From Paralcaligenes sp039935015 (GTDB taxonomy: Bacteria; Pseudomonadota; Gammaproteobacteria; Burkholderiales; Burkholderiaceae_B), in contig JBDTLC010000098.1 in assembly GCA_039935015.1 (NCBI GenBank), positions 1 through 5,690 of the forward strand: a stretch of DNA of 5,690 nucleotides. The letters are read 5' to 3'. Below the pieces are notes generated by a model that searched no databases, was not told where the DNA came from, and saw only the letters and a program-made list of their open reading frames with translations. Position 1 is the first letter of the stretch, and each line of letters opens with the position of its first letter. Shown one piece after another: positions 1 through 5,690 of this stretch. The translations under genes were made by a program, and so were the position numbers.

Positions 1-425
1 CTGGCGTGTATAGACTCCAGGGTGTGGCAGCTTTCGATCCAGGGCTCGGCACTGAGGTATTCCAGATTGATCCAGACGCTATGTTCTAGGGCCATCCGTC
101 GGATAAAACCTTCGGGTGGGTCGCAGGCGAACGCTTCGATCACGACTTGACAGGGCTGCAGGTCGGGTGGATGCGGGGTCCAGTGAACCAGGTCGACCCG
201 CCCGACAATTTGCCGATCTTGTGTCGGGTCGACGCGGGTTTCGATTCTGGCGAAACTGCGCAGATCGTCGACCCATAGGCGTACGCGATGGCCGCTGGGC
301 AAATCGGCCAACTGCCTCGCTAGTCGCCAGGAGACGCCGATGTCACCGAAATTGTTGATGACCCGGCAGAAGATATCGAAGCTGAGCGAAGGGGTGATCG
401 GGCTAGAGTCTATGAGGAGTGTGAT
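1..425 (-). CDS. earP: EF-P arginine rhamnosyltransferase EarP, N-terminal part (runs off window, start unresolved)
   Basis: EarP transfers rhamnose from dTDP-rhamnose to a conserved arginine of elongation factor P in the cytoplasm, activating EF-P to relieve ribosome stalling at polyproline. The open frame with codons ending at 380, 377 and so on reads FDIFCRVINNFGDIGVSWRL, then an ARQL segment, RLWVDDLRSFARI, VIEAFACDPPEGFIRRM and WINLEYLSAEPW, all recognisable EarP N-domain blocks. About 126 residues from FDIF are present; the family is roughly 380 long, so the C-terminal nucleotide-sugar domain lies beyond position 1. The frame is open upstream to about 548, but has no ATG or TTG near the expected N-terminus. 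The listed end (425, an ATC codon) is only the approximate family N-terminus. The only standard in-frame start seen is GTG at 509, inside a repeat. No Shine-Dalgarno is visible. The first Asp of the usual DNFGD loop is Asn here (AAC, 354-356); the second is kept. The family call is firm; the start and functionality are uncertain. Confidence 0.85.
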   Translation of the reverse strand, partial: MTLLIDSSPITPSLSFDIFCRVINNFGDIGVSWRLARQLADLPSGHRVRLWVDDLRSFARIETRVDPTQDRQIVGRVDLVHWTPHPPDLQPCQVVIEAFACDPPEGFIRRMALEHSVWINLEYLSAEPWIESCHTLESIHA

Positions 426-454
426 GTTTTTTTGGGGAAGGAGCGGCGTGGGGT

Positions 455-519
455 GGCACCCACAAGGGGTGCCGCTACATGAGCCGCCATGACGTTTTTG
501 TAGTGGCACCCCGGTGTCA
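455..519. repeat. REP-like inverted pair (REPIN/BIME-type), locus 1
   Basis: Two facing palindromic units are seen. Unit A (455-478) is a hairpin with stem GGCACCC (455-461), loop ACAAG (462-466) and stem GGGTGCC (467-473), followed by GCTAC, so on the minus strand it begins GTAGC. Unit B (500-519) begins GTAGT on the plus strand, then GGCACCC (505-511) and a degenerate GGTGTC (513-518). It looks like unit A in reverse orientation with about 5 loop/stem bases (TTGTG) deleted and one C-to-T change. The inner ends are separated by 21 bases (479-499). This is the architecture of REP doublets: a GTAG-type tetranucleotide at the foot of a hairpin. It fills the gap between the DUF2863 stop (523) and the start region of earP. 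No T-run follows the hairpin on the minus strand, so it is not an evident intrinsic terminator. Confidence 0.75.
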
Positions 520-522
520 TAT

Positions 523-1734
523 TTAATGAAAATGAACGGGGTTTACATCGATTTCTTCAGGAAGTTCGGGATGCATCATCTCGCCGAGCGGGCTGGGGAA
601 GTAAGGCGCCCCACAGTCGCTGCAGAACTCAGCTGGGTAAAGGCCTGGCAGGCGTCGCGTGTCGTTGACACCCAGTTCTTTCAGAAGCGTGGAAACGTCT
701 TCGGGCAGGTCAGTTTGTGCCCCATTAGTACTTTCGACGGCCGCCTCGTCCTTGCTTAGAATGGGCCAGATGCATCCGTAGATCACGTCGTTACTATGCT
801 GGGTGCTGAAGCCGATTCGGTATTCTTCAATCAAGCCATCGCCGCAGCCAACAACGGCCGCGCGCAAATCGTTGGCATTTAACGCAGCCACTGTTTGCAG
901 CCAGGTGACAGAAGCTTTCAGCGCCAGGGGGCGTAGATGGCGATCCGCTTCACGGTTGCTGATGTAATAGGCGTCGGGTGCAAGGTGTTCGAAATTGCAT
1001 CCTGTAAATAACGGGGCCAGGGTTTGGGCATTATCGTGGGACCAATCGGCAAAGCATTTTTCGCGCGTTGCGGCATGACCCAGTTCGGTTGATTGCCAGC
1101 GAAACAGCGCTCCGCCTTTGGGTGTCACGATAGCGCCGACAATGAAACGTGCGTCGGCCAACATGCCCTGCGAATCGGTGGCGGTCTTAATAAGGGACGA
1201 GCCAGGTCCGGCGTTAAGTGCGGCCAAACCCAGGTGCCGGGTCCAAGCCCAGGTTTCCTGGAAAGACTGCGGCATTTGGTCGAAGCAGACTAATTGGGGG
1301 ATGAGAGACATCCTTGCTTCGTCAGCCAGAATATGAGTGCGCAATTGCTTGTCGAGCGCGTGTAGCACCGTTTTGCTTAAACCTCCCTCGGGCAGCTGAT
1401 AGCGTGTCCAGGCCACAATCGGGGCCGAGAACAGAAGCGCGTCGTACTCGACGCCATCGACGGTCAGTTGAGTAGACTCTGACAGCGTTTCAGATTGTTC
1501 GACGAGAATTTCGTAGGCATTCAGGTTTTTCTCGACGAGATGTTCAAGCGCCGTTTCAATCGCCTTGTTCTTGCGGCCTTGCAACAGTTTATTGATATGT
1601 GCACTTAGCAGATTTTCCCAGTAGATGTCTTCCAGACGACATCCGGACAAGGCTAGCGACCCCGCCAGCGCAACTAAGAGCTGAACGTCGCGAGACTGGC
1701 GCGGGGCGCGGGAGGCGGCGGGTGTGCGTGGCAT
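523..1734 (-). CDS. DUF2863 family protein, function unknown
   Basis: A 403-residue protein that I recognise by resemblance as DUF2863, a family of unknown function in Burkholderiales. Typical segments are RLEDIYWENLL (33-43), a helical stretch to about residue 80, SAPIVAWTRYQLP (103-115), FDQMPQSFQETW (151-162), VVGCGDG (295-300) and a C-terminal block with CSDCGAP (371-377) and MMHPELPEE. A single CxxC pair (C371, C374) could belong to a metal site, but no second pair is evident. The chosen ATG at 1734 lies 8 bases after the acnA stop; extending to the ATG at 2088 would only read acnA out of frame. No clear Shine-Dalgarno precedes it, which fits coupling to acnA termination. Residues 17-32 form a hydrophobic run ending LSGC, which superficially resembles a lipobox; from memory, homologues usually have Ser at that Cys, so I treat the protein as probably cytoplasmic. 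The functional link to aconitase is unknown. Confidence 0.88.
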   Translation of the reverse strand: MPRTPAASRAPRQSRDVQLLVALAGSLALSGCRLEDIYWENLLSAHINKLLQGRKNKAIETALEHLVEKNLNAYEILVEQSETLSESTQLTVDGVEYDALLFSAPIVAWTRYQLPEGGLSKTVLHALDKQLRTHILADEARMSLIPQLVCFDQMPQSFQETWAWTRHLGLAALNAGPGSSLIKTATDSQGMLADARFIVGAIVTPKGGALFRWQSTELGHAATREKCFADWSHDNAQTLAPLFTGCNFEHLAPDAYYISNREADRHLRPLALKASVTWLQTVAALNANDLRAAVVGCGDGLIEEYRIGFSTQHSNDVIYGCIWPILSKDEAAVESTNGAQTDLPEDVSTLLKELGVNDTRRLPGLYPAEFCSDCGAPYFPSPLGEMMHPELPEEIDVNPVHFH

Positions 1735-1742
1735 GTGCAGGG

Positions 1743-4448
1743 TCAGGCGGCCAGCAGATCGCGCAGCACATAGGGCAGGATGCCCCCATGCTGGTAGTAA
1801 TCGACCTCGGTGGAGGTATCGATGCGCAACAGCACTTTGACGTCCTGGCTTGATCCGTCGGTGCGGTGAATGGTGAGGGTCACGTCTTGTTGCGGCTTGA
1901 TGCCTTGTTCGATGCCAGAAATATCGAAGGTTTCGCGGCCTGTGATACCCAGCGAATCGGTGTTGTCCTGATCCTTGAATTGAAGTGGCAGTACGCCCAT
2001 ACCTACCAGATTGCTTCGATGTATGCGTTCGAAGCTGCGTGCGATGACAGCCTTGACGCCCAGCAGTTGTGTCCCTTTGGCAGCCCAATCGCGCGACGAC
2101 CCTGTGCCGTATTCTTCGCCGCCGAAGATGACAGTGGGCACGTCAGCGGCCACGTATTTCATGGCGGCGTCGTAAATCGATAAGCGCTCGCCCGAAGGTT
2201 GGTACAAGGTCTCGCCGCCCTCGAAGCGGCTGCCGTCGGGGTTGACCGGAATCATCAGATTTTTGATGCGTACATTGGCGAAGGTGCCGCGCATCATGAC
2301 TTCGTGGTTGCCGCGCCGCGAGCCATAGCTATTGAAGTCTTGTTTGGCTACGCCGTTTTGTTTGAGCCATAGGCCTGCAGGCGAGCTTTCTTTGATGGAG
2401 CCAGCCGGTGAAATATGATCGGTGGTGACGGAATCGCCAAAGATAGCCAGCACGCGCGCGCCGTGCACAGCCGGCATGGCTGCGGGCGTCATGCCGAATC
2501 CCTCGAAGAAAGGGGGTTCGGCAATATAGGTGGACTCGGGCCAGTTGTACACATTGCCGTCGATGCCGCTGATCTCTTTCCAGAGTTTGCCCGGGTTGGT
2601 TTTGATTTGGCTGTAATTTGCCTGAAATGCGACAGGATTCATGGCTTTGCCAAGTAAGGCCTGCACTTCGGCGTTGGTGGGCCAGATATCACCCAGCCAC
2701 ACATCGCCGTGCTTGCCTTTGCCTACGGGCTCGGTCATGAGGTCGCGCAGCATGGTGCCGGCCAGCGCGTAGGCGACGACCAGCGGTGGCGACGAAAGGA
2801 AATTGGCTTTGATGTTGGCGTGAATACGTGCCTCAAAATTGCGGTTGCCCGAAAGCACTGCGCAACAGACTAGATCATTCTGAATAATGGCTTCGTTCAT
2901 GTCGGGTGTCAGGTCGCCCGAGTTTCCAATACAGGTCGTGCAGCCGTAGGCGGCGAGGTCGAACCCAAGTTTTTCCAGATAGGGCAGCAACCCCGTTTTA
3001 GTGAGATATTCAGTGACAACCCGCGATCCGGGAGCCAGCGAAGTTTTGACGTAGCTGGGGACCTTGAGCCCCGCTTCGACGGCCTTCTTGGCCAATAAGC
3101 CGGCGGCCAGCATCACGCTGGGGTTGGACGTGTTGGTGCACGACGTGATGGCCGCGATGACGATGTCGCCGTTCTTGATTTTGGTGCCTGCACTCGTGAT
3201 AAAGACCTGGTTGAGTTTTTCAGGCGGCTGGCTAAAGCCATTTTCGGCCGCCTTTTTAGAGTAAAGGTCGGTGAGTGTGCTTTTGACGTTGCCAACTTCG
3301 ATCCGGTCTTGTGGACGCTTGGGGCCAGCCACTGAGGGCGTGACGGTGGATAAATCGAGAGTCAGAACCCTGGTGTAGGCAATGTCTTTGGCCGCGGGAA
3401 TCCCATACAGGCCCTGAGCCTTGAAATAGGCTTTCAGGGCGTCAATCTCGTCTTTTGTCCGGCCTGTTCCCTTGAAATATTCGATGGTGCGGTCGTCTAC
3501 AGGGAAAAAGCCCATGGTAGCGCCGTACTCGGGAGACATATTGCCGATGGTCGCCCGGTCGGTCACGGACAGGCTGGAGGTGCCCGGGCCGCAAAACTCG
3601 ACGAAACTGCCTACAACCTTGGCTGCGCGCAGCATTTCGGTAATGGTCAGCACCAGATCAGTGGCGGTTACACCGCCGCGCAGTTGGCCTTTAAGTTCTA
3701 CTCCCACTACGTCGGGCGTCAGGATGTACACAGGTTGGCCGAGCATTCCGGCTTCGGCCTCAATGCCTCCCACGCCCCAGCCCACTACGCCTATGCCGTT
3801 GATCATGGTGGTGTGGCTATCGGTGCCCACCAGCGTGTCTGGGTAGTACAAATTGTTTTTGGCGTTGTAATGCACGCCGCGCGCCAGGTATTCCAGGTTG
3901 ACCTGATGCACGATGCCAAAGCCTGGAGGCACCACACCAAAGGTATCAAAGGCTTGCATGCCCCATTTCAGAAATTGATAGCGTTCCTGGTTGCGCTGGA
4001 ATTCCATCTTCATGTTCAGGCCCAGAGCGCTTTTAGTACCGTAATAGTCGACCATGACCGAATGGTCGACGACCAGGTCTACCGGTACCATGGGCTCGAT
4101 ACGTTTGGGGTCTTTGCCCATTCGGGCCGCCACCGAGCGCATCGCGGCGATATCGGCCAGCAACGGTACGCCGGTGAAATCCTGCAATATTACTCGGGCC
4201 ACAACAAACGGAATTTCCTCGTCACGTTTGGCATTGGGTTTCCAGTTGGCCAGTTGTTTGATGTGCTGCTCGGTCACCTTTTTGCCATCGTAATTGCGTA
4301 GCACCGATTCGAGCACAATACGGATCGAAATCGGTAGCCGGTGGACGTCCACCCCCAAGCTTTTGCCCAACGCCGCCAGCGAATAGAACTGGGCTGTCTT
4401 GCGCCCCACCTTGAATTTTTGCAAGCTATTGAAGGTATTGTGCAACAT
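1743..4448 (-). CDS. acnA: Aconitate hydratase A (aconitase, IRP/AcnA type)
   Basis: A cytoplasmic [4Fe-4S] enzyme interconverting citrate and isocitrate via cis-aconitate in the TCA and glyoxylate cycles. The 901 residues match the full family length. Visible landmarks: VDLVVDHSV (123-131), GTDSHTTMINGIGVVGWGVG (208-227), cluster ligand C437 in AITSCTNTSNP, ligands C503 and C506 in GCTTCIGNSG, SGNRNFEARIH (533-543), the linker to the swivel domain, GDSVTTDHISPAGSIK (671-686), and YGTGSSRDWAAKGT (780-793) with the catalytic-serine region. The C-terminus HGGILPYVLRDLLAA is typical of AcnA rather than the AcnD methylaconitate branch. The start at 4448 is set by a GGAG at 4455-4458 with a 6-base spacer and by the normal N-terminus (MLHNTFNSLQKFKVG). 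It follows acnB on the same strand, separated by a probable terminator, so it likely has its own promoter; the DUF2863 gene follows 8 bases later. No lesion seen. Confidence 0.98.
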   Translation of the reverse strand: MLHNTFNSLQKFKVGRKTAQFYSLAALGKSLGVDVHRLPISIRIVLESVLRNYDGKKVTEQHIKQLANWKPNAKRDEEIPFVVARVILQDFTGVPLLADIAAMRSVAARMGKDPKRIEPMVPVDLVVDHSVMVDYYGTKSALGLNMKMEFQRNQERYQFLKWGMQAFDTFGVVPPGFGIVHQVNLEYLARGVHYNAKNNLYYPDTLVGTDSHTTMINGIGVVGWGVGGIEAEAGMLGQPVYILTPDVVGVELKGQLRGGVTATDLVLTITEMLRAAKVVGSFVEFCGPGTSSLSVTDRATIGNMSPEYGATMGFFPVDDRTIEYFKGTGRTKDEIDALKAYFKAQGLYGIPAAKDIAYTRVLTLDLSTVTPSVAGPKRPQDRIEVGNVKSTLTDLYSKKAAENGFSQPPEKLNQVFITSAGTKIKNGDIVIAAITSCTNTSNPSVMLAAGLLAKKAVEAGLKVPSYVKTSLAPGSRVVTEYLTKTGLLPYLEKLGFDLAAYGCTTCIGNSGDLTPDMNEAIIQNDLVCCAVLSGNRNFEARIHANIKANFLSSPPLVVAYALAGTMLRDLMTEPVGKGKHGDVWLGDIWPTNAEVQALLGKAMNPVAFQANYSQIKTNPGKLWKEISGIDGNVYNWPESTYIAEPPFFEGFGMTPAAMPAVHGARVLAIFGDSVTTDHISPAGSIKESSPAGLWLKQNGVAKQDFNSYGSRRGNHEVMMRGTFANVRIKNLMIPVNPDGSRFEGGETLYQPSGERLSIYDAAMKYVAADVPTVIFGGEEYGTGSSRDWAAKGTQLLGVKAVIARSFERIHRSNLVGMGVLPLQFKDQDNTDSLGITGRETFDISGIEQGIKPQQDVTLTIHRTDGSSQDVKVLLRIDTSTEVDYYQHGGILPYVLRDLLAA

Positions 4449-4608
4449 GGAGAGCTCCGTGGATGGATGGTGTTAGCATGAACCTGAGTTAGGCGGCAGG
4501 ATTCTGGGTGCAGAGGCGTATCAATTGAGACCTCAGTATCGCTGCCAGCGACCATGCCATTTTATGCCTGATTGTCAAAATTTTGCAGGGCTGGTTTTTT
4601 CCATTGTG
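4449..4608 (-). other. acnA leader / upstream non-coding region
   Basis: About 160 bases between the acnB terminator and acnA with no credible gene. A promoter for acnA is expected here because the terminator lies upstream, but none can be called firmly. A perfect TTGACA (minus strand, 4573-4578) and an AT-rich TAAAAT (4559-4564) are only 8 bases apart, too close to be the -35 and -10 of one sigma-70 promoter. Short perfect dyads lie at 4539-4551 (TCGCTG/CAGCGA around one base), 4526-4535 (TGAG/CTCA) and 4521-4528 (TCAATTGA). Any could be a regulator site, but all are short enough to be chance. Confidence 0.4.
4455..4458 (-). promoter_or_regulatory. Ribosome binding site of acnA
   Basis: GGAG on the minus strand, 6 bases before the ATG at 4448. 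This is the standard Shine-Dalgarno spacing and it decides the acnA start. It contrasts with the DUF2863 gene and earP, neither of which has a visible Shine-Dalgarno. Confidence 0.8.
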
Positions 4609-4634
4609 AAAAAATGGCAGCCACAAGGGCTGCC
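4609..4634 (-). terminator. Probable rho-independent terminator of acnB, formed from a REP-like unit
   Basis: Read on the minus strand, stem GGCAGCC (4634-4628), loop CTTGT (4627-4623) and stem GGCTGCC (4622-4616) are followed by ATTTTTT (4615-4609). A 7-bp GC-rich stem with an immediate six-T run is the classical intrinsic terminator form. It lies about 72 bases after the acnB stop and before acnA, so it should limit readthrough. The longer 26-bp inverted repeat containing it could fold instead as one large hairpin ending in the same T-run. Confidence 0.65.
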
Positions 4635-4688
4635 GCTACAAAAGCATATCCGTTACTCATGAAGCGGCAGCCCTTGTGGCTGCCATTT
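4612..4688. repeat. REP-like inverted pair (REPIN/BIME-type), locus 2
   Basis: A perfect inverted repeat with 26-bp arms at 4612-4637 and 4663-4688 around a 25-base centre. Each arm is itself a hairpin: GGCAGCC (4616-4622), ACAAG, GGCTGCC (4628-4634) in the left arm, and GGCAGCC (4666-4672), CTTGT, GGCTGCC (4678-4684) in the right arm. At the inner foot of each is a GTAG-type tetranucleotide: GCTAC at 4635-4639 (GTAGC on the minus strand) and GAAGC at 4661-4665. The 21-base inner gap (4640-4660) and the 32-base offset between inner stem ends match the pair at 455-519 exactly, although the gap sequences differ. It lies wholly in the acnB-acnA intergenic region. Confidence 0.85.
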
Positions 4689-4706
4689 CCCGTTATCCTA
4701 CCATTC

Positions 4707-5690
4707 TCAAACGCTGACCGCGTCAGCAATTTCCTTGAAATCTTCGATCTGGTCGAAGTTCATGTAGCGGTAAATTTGTTCGCTATCTTGGTTCAGCGCG
4801 CTCATATCGGCCATGTACTCGGCCTTGGTGGGAATTCTGCCCAGTCGTGAACAAATGGCGGCCAGCTCGGCTGAGCCCAAGAATACTTTAGCGTTTTTGC
4901 CTAATCGGTTGGGAAAATTGCGCGTACTGGTCGACATCACGGTGGCGCCTTCGCGCACTTGCGCCTGGTTGCCCATGCACAATGAGCATCCCGGCATTTC
5001 CATGCGCGCGCCGGCGCTGCCCAGAACACCGTAGTGGCCTTCTTCGGTGAGCTGTTTCTGATCCATTTTGGTCGGCGGGGCAACCCACAGTTTGACGGGA
5101 ATGTCGCGCTTGCCTTCGAGCAGCTTGGAGGCTGCGCGGAAATGCCCGATATTGGTCATGCAACTGCCTATGAATACTTCGTCGATGTGCGTGCCGGCAA
5201 CATCAGATAACGTTTTGACGTCGTCGGGGTCGTTGGGGCAGGCCAGAATGGGCTCGTGTACATCGGCCAGATCAATATCGATGACAGCGGCGTATTGTGC
5301 GTCTGCATCGGGTTCGATCAGTTGCGGATTCGCCAGCCACGCTTGCATGCCCTTGATGCGGCGGCCCAGCGTGCGTTCATCTTCGTAGCCGTTGGCAATC
5401 ATCCATTTCAGCAAGGTAATGTTGCTATTGATGTATTCGATAATGGGTTCTTTGCCCAGGCGCACGGTGCAGCCGGCGGCCGAGCGTTCGGCCGACGCGT
5501 CCGACAGTTCGAATGCCTGTTCAATCTTCAGATTGGGCAGCCCTTCGATTTCCAGGATTCGACCCGAGAAAATATTTTTCTTGCCCTTTGTTTCAACCGT
5601 AAGCAGGCCCTGCTTGATGGCATAAAGCGGAATGGCATTGACCAGATCGCGCAATGTGACTCCCGGCTGCAGACGGCCTTTAAAACGCAC
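4707..5690 (-). CDS. acnB: Aconitate hydratase B, C-terminal part (5' end outside window)
   Basis: AcnB is the second bacterial aconitase, interconverting citrate and isocitrate with a [4Fe-4S] cluster; in many bacteria it is the main TCA-cycle isozyme and in some it also acts on 2-methylisocitrate. The 327 visible residues are the C-terminal catalytic region, starting VRFKG (GTG read as an internal Val) and containing LRDLVNAIPLYAIKQGLLTV, KKNIFSGRILEIEGLP and ASAERSAAGCT. Cluster ligands appear as C177 in FIGSCMTNIGHFRAA and C235/C238 in MPGCSLCMGNQA, numbered within the fragment. The spacing and the distance to the C-terminus agree closely with E. coli AcnB (865 residues), so about 530 N-terminal residues (the HEAT-like and swivel domains) lie beyond position 5690. 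The frame is intact to the window edge and ends EIADAVSV. A probable terminator follows. Confidence 0.97.
   Translation of the reverse strand: MRFKGRLQPGVTLRDLVNAIPLYAIKQGLLTVETKGKKNIFSGRILEIEGLPNLKIEQAFELSDASAERSAAGCTVRLGKEPIIEYINSNITLLKWMIANGYEDERTLGRRIKGMQAWLANPQLIEPDADAQYAAVIDIDLADVHEPILACPNDPDDVKTLSDVAGTHIDEVFIGSCMTNIGHFRAASKLLEGKRDIPVKLWVAPPTKMDQKQLTEEGHYGVLGSAGARMEMPGCSLCMGNQAQVREGATVMSTSTRNFPNRLGKNAKVFLGSAELAAICSRLGRIPTKAEYMADMSALNQDSEQIYRYMNFDQIEDFKEIADAVSV

Noticed and set aside
116..358. 80-codon plus-strand and 65-codon minus-strand frames at 79-358
   Set aside because: Both overlap the earP frame, which carries unmistakable family motifs; they are arginine-rich shadows.
455..473. 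Hairpin of locus 1 as a terminator for the DUF2863 gene
   Set aside because: On the minus strand it is followed by GC-rich sequence and then an A-run, with no T-tract; the T7 lies on the plus strand before the hairpin.
1735..2088. N-terminal extension of the DUF2863 frame to an ATG at 2088
   Set aside because: It lies wholly inside acnA in another frame, its residues are arginine/histidine-rich out-of-frame sequence, and DUF2863 similarity begins only after the ATG at 1734.
3472..3846. 124-codon plus-strand open frame opposite acnA
   Set aside because: It has a Ser/Thr/Pro-rich composition typical of an antisense shadow and no domain is recognisable.
3684..4301. 205-codon plus-strand open frame opposite acnA
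   Set aside because: It is antisense to a complete, well-conserved enzyme gene, resembles no family I know, and is expected by chance in GC-rich sequence.
1743..4448. acnA as AcnD (2-methylisocitrate dehydratase) of a methylcitrate operon
   Set aside because: Its length (901) and C-terminal motif are those of AcnA, and no prpB, prpC or prpF neighbours are present.
4612..4688. Inverted repeat as a CRISPR unit or insertion-sequence ends
   Set aside because: There are only two inverted units with no direct array, no transposase gene between them and no target-site duplication seen; the GTAG-hairpin form fits a REP doublet better.
4572..4850. 92-codon plus-strand frame spanning the intergenic repeat and the acnB end
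   Set aside because: It reads through the REP pair and antisense to acnB, and has no ribosome binding site or family signature.

Overview
The window looks like the chromosome of a betaproteobacterium in the order Burkholderiales, most probably family Alcaligenaceae (the Bordetella/Achromobacter/Pusillimonas neighbourhood). I infer this from recalled family resemblance, not from a search. The supporting evidence is an EarP-type EF-P rhamnosyltransferase, a DUF2863-family protein (a family I know from Burkholderiales), and aconitases of betaproteobacterial type. Every gene lies on the minus strand, so transcription runs from high to low coordinates.

Layout in the direction of transcription. 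At 5690-4707 is the C-terminal 328 codons of acnB (aconitase B), cut by the window edge. At 4706-4449 is a 258-base intergenic region. It begins with a perfect 26-bp inverted repeat (two facing REP-like units), whose distal unit runs into a T-tract and forms a convincing rho-independent terminator for acnB. It then carries the acnA leader and a good ribosome binding site. At 4448-1743 is a complete 901-residue acnA (aconitase A). Only 8 bases later comes a 403-codon DUF2863 gene of unknown function (1734-523), probably cotranscribed and translationally coupled. Three bases past its stop lies a second REP-like inverted pair (519-455). The 5' part of earP follows (about 425 to 1) and runs off the window.

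Together acnB and acnA supply both aconitase isozymes for the citrate/isocitrate step of the TCA cycle. earP belongs to another process, rhamnosylation of elongation factor P for translation of polyproline stretches; its usual partner efp would lie beyond position 1.

The metabolic genes are ordinary. The two points of most interest are these. (1) The two intergenic inverted pairs belong to one REPIN/BIME-like family: a GTAG-type tetranucleotide beside a 7-bp stem, identical 21-nt inner spacing, and a compensatory stem change between loci. (2) earP has no recognisable start codon in a sensible place, carries Asn in place of a conserved active-site-loop Asp, and abuts both a REP pair and an A7 tract. 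No new enzymatic or defence system is visible.
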